In this document: positions 23,941 to 35,293 of the stretch, one piece after another
Position numbering within the stretch: position 1 is the first letter of the stretch
How the letters are laid out: each line of letters starts with the position of its first letter
Source: Tetrapyrgos nigripes
Taxonomy: Eukaryota; Basidiomycota; Agaricomycetes; Agaricales; Campanellaceae
Assembly (NCBI GenBank): GCA_013368315.1
Contig: JAACJM010000141.1
Coordinates: 150,648 to 214,647 of the forward strand
DNA: 64,000 nt
Direction of reading: 5' to 3'
Program-made: the position numbers and the translations under genes
Notes under the pieces: generated by a model
Databases searched by the model: none
Seen by the model: the letters and a program-made list of their open reading frames with translations, nothing else
What the model was told of the DNA's origin: nothing

Positions 23941-24721
23941 ATGATGGGATTACGCGGTATATGTAAGGCTCAGCTTCACCTATTATTGACACTTTCTGAC
24001 CCGCTCTACGCTCACCTTTGCCCGTCTCTGCAAATGGGACTCCTTGTAAGCATAAGTATCCAATGTCATGTAGCCTTAGTCACATAGAATATTCTTTTTG
24101 TAGAAATGGCTTGGTAGAAGCATCATACGCCCCGCTGTTGATGCTATTTTCCCTGAGAGTGATTCGGAAAGTGACGATAGTTTTGATTTCACATTCAGTA
24201 AGTCAGTCCATTGATAACAGGCTTATCGTGGTACTCACAGCTGATATACAGGCAATACTGAAGATACACTTGTATTACATCAAGATGAAATTTCAAGAAG
24301 TGACTCTTATGTATTCACCACATCTGAATATATGCTTACCACCATTTCGATTAAGATACAAATGTATCTACTTCTTTACCCCCTAACAATAACTGTTCTG
24401 TACACCGTGAGTGACATGAACACATTAAGTTGTAGGGACTAACCACAAATCCTCTATAGCACCTGAAGAATGCTTAAGAAATCTGGATTCAGGAGAAGAG
24501 AAAGATAATGGTGTGTACTGCCCATCGGTAGTAGATATATCTTTCATGAATTTGTCCAGGGAATGCCTCAGACATGGATATAGACAATGGAGAGCTGAGT
24601 TGTCCAGAAGTTAAAACAAGTAAGAGCACCATTGTTTTGAAATTAGTTCAGCAGGATCTTACATGATATCCTTGATTCCAGTGCCTCCCGTAAATGAATC
24701 ATGCAAGGACAAGAGTGGTTA
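23941..24721 (+). CDS. Hypothetical acidic protein, splice pattern tentative
   Basis: Not recognised. A run of exon-like segments with plausible GT-AG borders can be joined. They are 23941 (or earlier) to 24045, 24104-24197, 24252 to about 24299, about 24460-24510, 24560-24618 and 24682-24721. The segments encode KWLGRSIIRPAVDAIFPESD, then SESDDSFDFTF, NTEDTLVLHQDEISR, PEECLRNLDSGEEKDN, NASDMDIDNGELSCPEV and PPVNESCKDKSG before TAA. Composition is acidic and Ser-rich. The donor of the third segment is the weakest choice. It lies just upstream of the transposase pseudogene and could belong to that element, or be a decayed host gene. Confidence 0.3.
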
Positions 24722-27183
24722 ATTCTGATTTCTTTTCAAAATATCTATCTTTCTGACTTTCTTGTAACATAAGGCCTGCAACACCCACCTACATGTCAAG
24801 ATGAAACCCAGGTCAGGTTGCCATGAGAGAATAGCATGCATATAGATTTTACAGCTACAAACACTGAGGTTGTTCAATTTCAAGTCTATCGTGAGGGCAA
24901 GTAGTCCACATATTTGGATTCTCTCCAACCAATTTAAATGCCTTTTATTCTGATACTTATAGGATACACATCCCAGATGCAATTCAATACACATGCACTA
25001 CAAACATATCAAAATTCAGTCCCTTCCATCAGTATGAGACTATCTGTTTGTACCATTGAGTTATTTGCTGACTACCTCTACAGTGCAGCCTAGTACCATT
25101 TCCACAGATCCACCTACAGCTTCTACTGTGCAATCCAATGTGGTACCAATCAAATCTGCAGTTGTGCCCTCAGTGCAATCTACCAGTCACTCAGTTGGGA
25201 ACTTACAAAAACCACTATGTCCACCAACCACAGTAGCTAGTCAAACTGTACCACCCTCTTCATCACTCCCTCCAGCAGTTGTTCGAACTGCAGCACTACC
25301 ACCTCCAGCAACTAATTGAGGTGCTTGCCCTGTAGATCTCACTGATCCTGCCCAGCTTACTGCTTTTGTTCCTCTGGACCCTCAACCTGAACCACAGTGC
25401 TGACATGGGCATGATGTTAATGTGCAATTTACTACTGTTGAGAATTTGGAATGGGGTTTCTGGAATGGATGGCCAAATGGAAAATTTGCCATTGACCTTG
25501 ATCATGCTATGTACATGAAGCATGGAATGCTAGCTGTTCAGTGGGCTACATGGAACTGCAAGGGAAACAATGGAAAGAAAAATCAAAAGGGTTCAATCCA
25601 TGCCACTACAATAACTGGGGGGAAGGAGAGCTACAAGAAGTGCCTTGGTGTCTTACGATGCACTAATCCTCAGTGTCAAGTCATTACTCAGCCAAAAGTT
25701 GAGAAAAAGCCTCTGGAAGCACAGTGCTTAAATGAGTGCTGTATATGTGGGTTCTCACTGGAACATTTTGACTGTGGAACAATGTCTTTTCTTATTGAAT
25801 ATGCACAAGTGGGAGATGACATCACCACATGGCTTTATCATTACATCCATGCTGATTGCCACAATCATCCTCATATTCCATACACCAAACATCTCACTGC
25901 ACAGGAGGCTAAAGACACTCGGCAGCATCTGGGGAACAACATGCACAAAAAGCCCTTGGAGTCATATGAAGGAGGAGAGACTCTAGATGGTCCAACTCCA
26001 CCAGCACCACAGTTGGCACAGAAATTTGCAAACATTGATTCCTACCATTACCACACTAAAAAAATGATAACAGGGGCTAGAGCAGAAGTTGGATGGTCAT
26101 TCATCAACCAGTTTCACTCCTGGATCCAACAACATGAAGATGAAGTCCAAATCAGAATCAATACTGTAGGAAGGGAGTCTGAATGTGTCATATCATTTCA
26201 CTCAAAGTGGATGCAGGACCAACTCTTGCCAAAAGCTGAGCTTGTTGAAGGCCCTTTGCCATTGGAGGGCATGCTGACTGATGGTGCACACAAGTATTGG
26301 GCAGATCCCAATGCTGTGTTGATTACTACCACTACATTCAATACTGTAATTGATAGATGGGTTCCCTCCATGTTCAGCTATGCAAATGGTGTTACAACTC
26401 AGCATTACCATTGACATTTCACTGCTGTTATTGAGGCCATTGCTGAAGCTGTACATGAACATAATGAGAAAATCACTGATGAGTTGTTTGCACTTGTGAG
26501 GACACTAGATTTTCTATGGTTTTGAAAAAAGCTGATCTGTGTGATTAGGTTGTTGATTTCAGTGATGCTCAGCGCTTGGGATTTATCTCTGCATTCACTG
26601 ACTATTTCATCTGCCAAGAGGACAACACTTGGACACACACTGAACTAGAGAATGCTGCTCAATCACTGATCAAGGGGTGCAGATATCACTTTGAAAAATC
26701 TGTAACACGTGTGGCTCGACTCAGTAACCATGTGCCACCTGACAGCAGAGCTGAGTTTGAAGAATTGTGCAGACAGATGGTTGCAACCGAGAATTCTGCT
26801 TTGTTTGATAGAGTTGTGAAGATCATGAAGGAAACATGGCCAGGGCTGGAGACATGGCTGAATTGGTGGTTGGCTCCAGAACATGCAAGTATGATTTTTC
26901 ATAGCTAACAAAAAATGGACAGCAAACTTGCCTCAAAGCTTCCTGATACAACCAATGCAGAGGAATCTGTTCACTCTGTCATATACCAAATAGCAGGTTT
27001 GCAGTCATTTCTATACTTACATTAACCATAATTCACTGATATTATTTGACAGGCAAAAACAAGGATATTATCCAAGGCTTTGATGGATTACTCAAGGTTA
27101 TGCAACACTTTCAAAGAATGCATGACTCATACATTTGTAAGTTGCAGTCTCTAGGACTTACCTTTGATTAATCTGTAAGACAG

Positions 27184-28850
27184 ATGGACAACCCATTCGA
27201 TATGGTCGATCTCAATGCCAGCATAAACTGGACCAGCTTGAGTGCCGTGAGGCAGAAACATTAACAGAAATTCCTCGACGTAGAAGACAGAGTCATAGCC
27301 ACACACCATCTCCCCGAAAACGTGATCGATCTGCTCTCAGAGAAGGTCAAGCTCCTGACACTCAGTCTACACTGAAACAGCCCCGAAAACAAGTCAAGAT
27401 TACAGTCCCCAATAGCTCTGAATCAGAAGATGGATCACCTTCTCCACCAGACATAGTTAACAAGCAGTCAACTCAGAATCATTACAAAGAGCTTTCTCCA
27501 GCAAAAACCAGACCAACCAATTCATTTGCACCCATAATAGTTAACCTTGCTGCTGCAAAGGAATTTGCTAGCTGTCCATGGGCAAATAACTGTTGTTGGC
27601 TTGATACATCATTGGAGATCATTTATGTGACTTTGGCATGTCATGGACATTGGAAGGACTTCTCAAGTTTTGCTGCAGACATAACCCATCCAATTTCACC
27701 CCTGCACAAAACCCTTAGCAACTGCAGAGCTTGGCCTCTAAAGGTGGCAAATCAGTTATCCTTCAAAACATATGTGATACATTCAAACATGTCCTTGCAG
27801 GCCTTCCATTTTGCTTGTCAATAGCAGAGAACTCATATGCTATGATAAGTCAGTTTCACTCTGATCACATTACAAATTAGAGATATTGATTGCTTATGAA
27901 CACAGGAGCATGAATATCATTCTGCACTAGTAAGTCAAGGACAGTGCAATTATCAAGCATGGCAACTGATTATTTACAGTATTGGCTGTATTATCTGATT
28001 CACCCACGAGGTGGACCAGTCAATCCAGAAGCTGTTAAGTTCTTTCTTCCTGTGGTACAAAGGCTCTCAAGCTGTAGTGAAGGCCATTACCAAGTTGAGA
28101 GTCCTTGGACCACATCTTCCACCTGGCAGGAGCCAGCAGCAAGGTATCTCCAACTGTTTGGGGGGAAGATTGAGAACTGGTTCCAGTCAATTTTCAACCT
28201 GTCCTCAATGGAGGTTCCACAGGAAATCTGGGGTTGCTGGAGATGCCACACAAAGGAGGGCACCAATGATCCAGACATCTATTGCAATGGGCAGTGCCAG
28301 AAAATGGAGTTTGTTAGTTGGATACCATCTGTACTCATCATCCGACCAGGTGTGGATGAAAAAGGCAACCAACCAGATTGGGATTTCCCTCGTGAACTAT
28401 ACCCAGGCTCAAAAGCCTCAGGTTCAAGAGATGGAGTGGTATACAAACTTGTGGCATGTATGTTCACAAACAAAGCACACTTTCGGTGTATTACATTGAT
28501 CTCAACAACAGGTGGGCAATCAGCAGTGTTTTCATATGATGGCATGGAGAACATGGGTTACAGTCAGCTTGTGAAAGGGAAGATTAGAGATTTACTTGCT
28601 GGAACAACAGGATACCAGCCTGATGGTTACCAAACAGTGTGTGCTGTTTATAGCCTCAAAGGTGGCATTGCAGCACAGGAAAAATTCCATGAAGATTGTG
28701 TGAAGATAGCCCTCCAGAAGCTGGACCTGCAACTGGATGGGACCAGATCAACCACTCTGACAAAGCCAGGATATAGAGAAATGACCAGAGAGGAAACAGT
28801 GAAATGGAAACCACACATCTCTATCACAGAGTATCAGCAAACTCTGACTC
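27184..28850 (+). other. Ubiquitin-protease-like (C19-type) module within the transposase gene
   Basis: The Cys box reads CPWANNCCWLDTSLE, with the second Cys (27594-27596) as probable nucleophile. A zinc-ribbon-like CWRC lies near 28233-28242 and a second C-x3-C near 28287-28300. The His box is AHFRC (His 28478-28480), followed by SYDGMENMGY (Asp 28538-28540). The order Cys box, CxxC, His box, Asp matches USP-type proteases. An SR/RS-rich basic linker (27250-27330) precedes it. It could release, process or stabilise the transposase by removing ubiquitin or SUMO; this is inference. Confidence 0.6.
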
Positions 28851-28973
28851 CAGACAAGTGGTTCAACCTGAACCAGCACACTCCTGCTCACCTTCCCCAG
28901 GCCCATCTCCAATTACACCTCTTTGGACAATTCCCTCAAGTTCCCCGCCACCATCAACACCCCTTCCCATTCT

Positions 28974-29123
28974 TTGTCGATGTGGCGTTGAGAATGATGG
29001 CCATCGTGAGCTCATCAAACAGGTCACTGTCCAATGTGATAAATGTCACAGATGGTCACATTTGGCCTGCCTTGTCAACTGCATGGAACCAACAATCAAA
29101 GGGGAATTTCTATGCCACATCTG
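28974..29123 (+). other. PHD finger within the transposase gene
   Basis: The pattern is C-x-C ... C-x2-C ... H-x2-C ... C-x2-C: CRCGVEN, VQCDKCHRWSHLACL, EFLCHICD. This is the Cys4-His-Cys3 order of a PHD finger, a chromatin-reading module. It lies in a different frame from the protease module, so a one-base shift or an unseen intron lies near 28855. Confidence 0.7.
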
Positions 29124-30999
29124 TGATCCTGCATCAATGTCAGATACTGCAAGCTCAGAAATCATAGAAAGTCTGAAGCAAGGTGTTCAATTGCAGGCTA
29201 ATGTTGCTAAGCATCTCTAGTAAGTAGTGTTTCATTGTCAGTTTTTCCATTTGACTAATTTGTGATAGTGCTGGTCGCACTGTCTTGGTTCAGATGAATG
29301 CCAACACATTATTTTATTATCCTGGACAACTTCTTCATCAGGAAAAAGGCAAATGGACAATCAAAATGTGGCGAGGTATTAAGCATGAGAATGCTAACAA
29401 GGTCTTGGAGAATATTTCCATGAAAAGGCTGGTTGATGGATTATATGGTGATTGTGAGGGTCAGTGATCAATCAGGGTATAAAAAATCTAGTACTTTAGG
29501 ATCTTTTTTTCATACTGATTATTTAAACAGTTAGGCAAGTTCATCTGAACACATGAGGAGCGTGATCCAGCAGATATCGCCTCTGATTGGCAAGTATATC
29601 AGTACAACACAGAAGTGGATTGTGCCCTGTACAAGCACAAGGCTATGCTGCAGAAAATTTTGCATCATACCATCAATTCTGAATTTTCTGCACTTTCCAT
29701 GTCAAGTGTTCCAGCCCTTGCCTTGTACCTGAATGAAGGTGACCCTGGATATGCAATTTTTGGAAACCATCAATACAGGACAGCAGTAACATTGTTTGGA
29801 CGTCCTTGTCCTGCATACTTTACTGGTGGGATCACAACAGATGATCAGGCTCGCATTTTGAACTGGCTCCACATCAATGTGCGGCCATTTTTATCAGCCC
29901 CACCTAAAGACTTTGAACTATGCATTGCACATGCACGAACTCTCTTTTTGGCTCACCATTACCGTGAGACTTTCTTGAGATGTATTGAAGCAGGGTTGTC
30001 AGAGCTGAAGAGAGAACAGTCAGTTCTCTACCAAGCATGGCAGCGATTGGTTGATTTCAGTGGGAAGACTGTGGATGGCAAAATGGAGAGCGTGAAGGCA
30101 GATGTTGATAGAGAGGCTCTCCAAATTCTGGAAAAAGTCATGTTTGATAGAACACAGAAGGCTGGTGTGGCAGGAAGCGAACAATGGGGTCTGGATGTTG
30201 GTCCTCCTGAGGATTTGTGGTGGCCTTATGATGGTCCAGAGAAAAATGAACCAGATCTGCGTGTTGCTACAGAATCTGACCTTGAGGTGCAGTATTATCT
30301 TGGTGTTATTAAATATTGTTCTTGCTAACTGTGGTTTAGGAGAGTGAATCTTGTAAAGCTGAAAGAGAGAAGATGGAGAAGAAGGTAAGGGAGAAGGAGG
30401 CAGAGAAGTAGAGCCATGCACCTCCACAGCCAAAACCAAGGCCATTGACCAAGGAACAAGCAGCAGAACGTACTAAAAAGGCTTTACAGGAAGCTGGATT
30501 TATAGCTGAAAGGCCTGACCCTGTTAACGAGGAAGTAGTTAACAGATCTAAGCGGGTGGCAGATCACACAAAAGAGACTGAGGAGACGGAGAATGATAAA
30601 AAATCCAAGAAACAAAGGAAACAATAATTTAGAATACTGATCTGGGAGGCATACTAAGTAGTTCAGAGTCATAAATAAGTAGGAAGACTGTTGAATGTAG
30701 ATACAGAGTCCTTGTTATCAGCCTGCTGAAATTTTGAATCATGAGATCCATGAGAATGATTCTGAAATTTACTATAGCAGGCAGGTTACTGTCCCAGCAT
30801 GAAAGGAAGTTCAGTCACACATCACAGCCAAAAATTTCTAAGGCCAGATTTGACATTTTCTATTTTTTTCAGATTTCTTTCAGATTTTTTTTGGTCAGAA
30901 AGACTGAACTTTCATTCATGCCAGGACAGTAGTATATATGTGCAAATAGCCATTAGTTCTTTCCAACGGACTCTCATACAACATAAAGGCGAGAAATAT

Positions 31000-31065
31000 A
31001 GTACCCGCATAGGTACCCGCATGGGTACCCGCGTGTGCACAGCCACTGCGGGTACCATGCGGGTG
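31000..31065. repeat. Clustered GGTACCCGCAT motifs
   Basis: Several imperfect copies of GGTACCCGCAT in both orientations. A similar inverted pair (CTGCGGGTACATGCGGGTAC) is at 23755-23774 and single copies near 32425. They may be subterminal repeats of the transposon at 25.0-30.6 kb. Confidence 0.45.
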
Positions 31066-31634
31066 CATTACCAGCATCCACACAACATCTAAATCACTTC
31101 TAATGGTTTGAAAACAAGGAATGCTGTAGCTCCTGTACTAATAGCCAGTACCTTGACATACTCAATGTGTAGAAGTGAATTTCTATCACAAATTCTACTA
31201 AATCTTAGGCTAAATTCACATTGATCTTGACTTTTCTAGGAATTGGATCTACGAATTGTCTTAGTAAATACTTGAACATTGGCTCAGTGATGTATTACAA
31301 TGAGTAGGTTGCATTTACAATCAGAATTATGAAGAGTTTTATTCATATGCAGGCTTCATTTCGAGTCTAAGGGTAATTTTGGTACATAATTCATAGAATA
31401 TTGGCATGGAGAGAATGAAAATAGTCTCTACTGCATGCAATAGGCTTTTGGCAATAACATCCAGGCTGTTTTGTAGAGAAATACTTGAGTTATCAATGAG
31501 ACTCTACTGGTTGGGAGTAAGTGGCTGTGCTTATCCATGTACATTTGAGTTTCACTACACTTCGTTGAAGTCCATTTACAAGCTCTATGTACACTTTTAC
31601 ACCTCTCTACTATGTTACAAATGCTTGTATGTAT
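31066..31634. other. AT-rich gene-free stretch
   Basis: Short open frames only; nothing recognised. Confidence 0.4.
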
Positions 31635-32395
31635 GTTACGAGGCCTTTAGGCTGAGTTAACTTAGGTCGACTTTGAAAACTTTTCCACGGGTTCAAACTC
31701 CCACCCCTGTCCGTTGGCGCTCGTCAAGCGCTCATCTGGAATCATGGTCGAGACCATCATCACGTCATTCACGGCTTCCTCGGCCAACCCTTAACCAAGG
31801 CAGCGTCAGGGTGCGCCTTCTCTTCCTTGCTTTCTCCCCCGTTCCTCGCCCCGCCTGGGTCCCTCCACCAATACACTCTCAATTATTGCATCTTTCAAGG
31901 TACACGAGACTATGAAACTAAACCAGACGCGGTTTGCACAATTATACAAATAAACACAGCACCCGTTGTCAATGTCAAGCGTGTATGAGTATCGACCAAT
32001 GGGATCATGCCGTCTTTCTTCCATTTTAGTCCCTGGATTCTGTATCAACCATCCGCCGTTTAACATAGATGACGAGGCATCCTATCTTTTCATGTTCCTT
32101 TCCTGCTGTTTGGGTCGTGATTGACTCGGTCCTGGTCTTCACTTGTCACTAGCATGGGTTGTTGGACCTCAAGCGTTCACGTTTGAGCATCAATTTGGAT
32201 CTTTTCTCGTTTTTTTTTTTCGTCTCACTCTTTATTTAGTTCTCTTCGTCATGTAGTTGTTCTCGGTCAAGGTGGTCGTACTGATTTTTTTCCACTGTTC
32301 TGACAGCATTTACTTACTTACATGTACTATGTTGCCTATCGAAATCCCGAGGGCCTCGTAGCTTGCCACGCTTAGCGATGGCATTTTACCCCAGT
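31635..32395 (+). repeat. Dispersed repeat with tRNA-like head, copy R2 (head, body and tail)
   Basis: Starts GTTACGAGGCCTTTAGGC. TAGGCTGAGTTAAC resembles a pol III A box; about 42 nt later GGGTTCAAACTCCC resembles a B box. The body (31730-31845) matches R1 inverted. The tail GGGCCTCGTAGCTTGCCACG ... TTTTACCCCAGT ends at 32395. About 500 bp between body and tail are absent from R1 and look like an insertion. A tRNA-derived SINE-like origin is possible. Confidence 0.55.
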
Positions 32396-32517
32396 CATAC
32401 ATTGTTGAACTCAAATATTTACTGGTACCCGGGACGTACCCGCAGATTTACCTATACCGGTCTGAATCGATCTAACAACTCGCTACCTGCCGGTATGTAC
32501 ATGGAACGGGCTCATGC

Positions 32518-34224
32518 TTAAAACATCCGTTTAGACTCAAACCTCTCCCTCAACAACAAATTTCCATCTGCAGACCCATACTCTTGATCAACCACCAACT
32601 CCCTCCCATCTTTTGCAAGCAAACTCGCCACCAAATACCCATCCAGACTTGCAGAAACTGACCTTCGATATCCAATCAAAGTCACCACTCCCAAAAGAAC
32701 AACCCACATCCCGATCAACGCATAAGCAATCCCAGCAAAGGGCTGTATACGAACGTACGCTGAAACTAACGTCTCCGTGGTCCCGGTGTATTTCGTACTA
32801 TCCAACCAGGATAGAGTCGCTATTGTCGCTGTCTCTTGTGAAATTGCACTCCAGAGCCTTTTTGAAATGTCGTCTGGGGAAGGGGAGGACCAAATGTACT
32901 TCAAAGCCTGAACTGATTCGTCCAGAGCTATGAATCGGAACCCTTGGACTAGGGCACCGTGGTTGGAGGAGTCCAGGCCCATTATACTGGAAAGAGCGAC
33001 GTAGAGGGGATGGGATAGAGGTTCTCCCCCGAGAGCTGATTCGGAGACATTAAAAAATGGATCAAGGGTGAAGTCGGAAAACGTCCTTTTATCGCCTCTC
33101 AGTGATGCATTCCCAGTGGAAACCGTGGCATGGCACTCGATAAGCCCATTTCCGTTGATTCCGGAGTCTGCGGTATAATTGTATGAAAAAAAACCAAAGT
33201 CTGGATTGACAGACGCATCTGGATGAATTGTATTTTGAACAGCCGACGAGTCGAATTCACTGAAAGTTGTCAGACCACAAGCCCTCATGTCCATCTGGAA
33301 AGAGCTCCTGGCGTTGATTGTGTTTGTCCAGACTTGTTTCGAGGGACATATGGTCTGGAAGATACTAGCATTGGCTTGAATTTGATCCTCAACATCTCCA
33401 TGGACTGGTGTACAGTTTCCTTGGAGACGGAGGCCAGGAAGAGAGACGTTAACAGCGGCACCGATATCCCCTGCGAAGAAAAAATCCTCGGGATCCACGT
33501 CTGTAGAAGTCCGTGCCGCTATTAGCGAGTCGCCACTTTGAGATTCGGGAAGAAACATGCTGCTATTATAGAGATTCATCACCGAGAGTCCCGTCAACCA
33601 AGGTCCCAAGCCAATGCCCGTCTGAAGATTACCGTCGATAAGATTGATTCGATCTGGCTCGAAGGTAGTGGGGGATAATGTAATCGCAGTGATGACGGGG
33701 ACCGTTTCCATCTGGTATGCTCGGGTGAGAATAGTAGGAATCGCAATTGCGATCCCACATATGAATGCAAAGAGGTAAAACATCTTTGATACATTGATCT
33801 TTTTTTGAAACGCTTCCTGCGCGGTAAACGCCATGCCAATTGGATCCTGCCATGATTTATTAGCTGTCCAGAATAGCTCCCGCCACGTTCTGGGTGCAGT
33901 GCTTTCGAAACGTATAGCAGAAGCTGCAACTCGTATGAGATGGGCTGATGTGACTGCCATGTGGAGTTGGGCAAAGACGGTGAGGAGAAGGTCTGGGAGG
34001 ACGTGGAGTGACCAAGGAGGATTTGTGTCGAGAGAAGCTCTGGAGACGGCGTATTCGAGGAGGCAAAGTAAAGAGATGACAAAGCCAGTCCACAGCATGA
34101 GGACGGCCAAACTCCAGGGATGTTGTTTGAGACGAGGGGGAGACGTTGTTGGTGATTGGTTATCCTTGACGGATTCCCAGCTCTCTGCTTTGCGGTAAAG
34201 ATAAGGTCGCTCGAGGTTTGGCAT
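32518..34224 (-). CDS. 568-residue multispanning membrane protein, family not recognised
   Basis: A single uninterrupted exon, unusual in this window. Predicted membrane segments are near residues 38-60 (SLAVLMLWTGFVISLLCLLE), 73-93, 147-166 (MFYLFAFICGIAIAIPTILT) and 503-526 (GIAYALIGMWVVLLGVVTLI). Between the third and fourth lies a loop of about 330 residues with several N-glycosylation sequons (NSS, NVS, NCT, NAS, NYT) and cysteines, so it is probably outside the cell or in a lumen. The N- and C-terminal tails are short and hydrophilic. The architecture resembles large orphan membrane families of basidiomycetes; I do not assign a function. It is flanked by repeats on both sides but shows no break. 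Confidence 0.7.
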   Translation of the reverse strand: MPNLERPYLYRKAESWESVKDNQSPTTSPPRLKQHPWSLAVLMLWTGFVISLLCLLEYAVSRASLDTNPPWSLHVLPDLLLTVFAQLHMAVTSAHLIRVAASAIRFESTAPRTWRELFWTANKSWQDPIGMAFTAQEAFQKKINVSKMFYLFAFICGIAIAIPTILTRAYQMETVPVITAITLSPTTFEPDRINLIDGNLQTGIGLGPWLTGLSVMNLYNSSMFLPESQSGDSLIAARTSTDVDPEDFFFAGDIGAAVNVSLPGLRLQGNCTPVHGDVEDQIQANASIFQTICPSKQVWTNTINARSSFQMDMRACGLTTFSEFDSSAVQNTIHPDASVNPDFGFFSYNYTADSGINGNGLIECHATVSTGNASLRGDKRTFSDFTLDPFFNVSESALGGEPLSHPLYVALSSIMGLDSSNHGALVQGFRFIALDESVQALKYIWSSPSPDDISKRLWSAISQETATIATLSWLDSTKYTGTTETLVSAYVRIQPFAGIAYALIGMWVVLLGVVTLIGYRRSVSASLDGYLVASLLAKDGRELVVDQEYGSADGNLLLRERFESKRMF

Positions 34225-34916
34225 CCTCGTAGTCTGGGATGGAAGGGGGATGAATATACATCACCATTGTTCTTGAACTTCTTATATCGGACATCATGTC
34301 ATAACCCACGAGGTCTATACATATACCACGTAGAGAATCAATTTAATGGTGTCTGCGAGGCGAGAGCTACAAGTATCAGAATAAGATCAGATGGCCCACA
34401 GCTCTGCACGGTGAGCACACATAGCTCATACAAGCACTGCCCTATGTCGGAAAAATCATTTCGGCCTTGGAAGTCGTTGCAATAGGTTGTAATTATGGCG
34501 GTTCGTTTGCACAATAACTTATTTCCACGCGCGCGTTCCGCGCGCTGCAACCCACCCACCCCTCCCCCCAACTCACCTTCTACACACTTCTACACAGTGT
34601 ACATATCACCAGGCAACAAATACGACATATTATTGCATGCTGGGCAGCTAAGAACCTCCTGTTCTACCAACATCGAACACGACGGTGAAGGTCAAGGAAC
34701 AGCCCACTGAGGGCATTAACCGACTGCACCATTCAGAGAGCCTATTGACGTGGCACCGGAGAAAATACCCGTCGTTTTCCGTTGAATGGACTGCATGCAA
34801 ATGAGCCGAGGCCTCGAGTCTATTTTGTCAAAATGAGTGACGTACAGTCATCCAAGCATCGACATCGTCCTTTAGTGCTTGGGGGTATCTGCAAATTAAC
34901 ACCGGACAAGAAGATA
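34225..34916. other. Intergenic stretch
   Basis: Probable promoter side of the membrane-protein gene; no other gene seen. Confidence 0.4.
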
Positions 34917-35293
34917 GTAAGGACGTTCAATTCTCAGCGCGCGAACTCGATCTCACTCACAGCCATTAACAAATCGTTTTTAGCCGACCACCATAAACCC
35001 CCGTATGTAGGGCCCGCCCGCAGAGCACGCATGGGAATTGCATGGGAAGAATATACTCTTTTATCTCTTTTTTTCTACATTTGCTACTACTCGAATAATT
35101 GCGATAATATGGTAAGGATTCATACAATCCATGTGAAGCCCCCCAAAAAAGATAGAGCGACTTATTGCCTTTGGATTGCCCCTCGGTACAGTTCTACATA
35201 CGGGCTCATACGGGTTTATGGTGGTCGGCTAAACGATTTGGTAATGGTTGCGAGTGAGATCGAGTTCGCGCGCTTAGAATTGAGCGTCCTTAG
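34917..35293 (+). mobile_element. MITE with ~95-bp terminal inverted repeats and TA duplication
   Basis: The left end (GTAAGGACGTTCAATTCTCA ...) and the reverse complement of the right end (CTAAGGACGCTCAATTCTAA ...) match over about 95 bp, including GCGCGCGAACTCGATCTCAC. TA flanks both ends (34915-34916 and 35294-35295), as for Tc1/mariner-type insertions. There is no coding capacity. Confidence 0.8.

Larger units (their letters stand above)
25056..30627 (+). pseudogene. Transposase gene with GCM-type zinc finger, cysteine protease and PHD finger
   Basis: One long, interrupted plus-strand gene. A GCM/WRKY-type zinc finger lies near 25630-25900 (CLGVLRCTNPQCQV, C..CGFSLEHFDCG, HADCHNHPH). A Mutator-like DDE region follows (ITTTTFNTVIDRWVPSMFSY, then HFTAVIEAIAEA..., WWLAPEHASMIF, PDTTNAEESVHSVIY). 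The intron 27137-27183 joins this in frame to an SR-rich linker and a ubiquitin-protease-like domain, then a PHD finger, a small basic domain (about 29270-29460) and a long C-terminal region ending at TAA 30625-30627. In-frame stops lie at 25317, 25401, 26412 and 29546 (TGA), 26906 (TAA) and 30409 (TAG), with one frameshift near 28855. Each stop fits a C-to-T change. The true start and terminal repeats are not settled. Confidence 0.7.

Noticed and set aside
31635..31710. A functional tRNA gene
   Set aside because: Only the A- and B-box-like pieces are present; no cloverleaf pairing or anticodon arm could be drawn, and the sequence is repeated with the same flanks.
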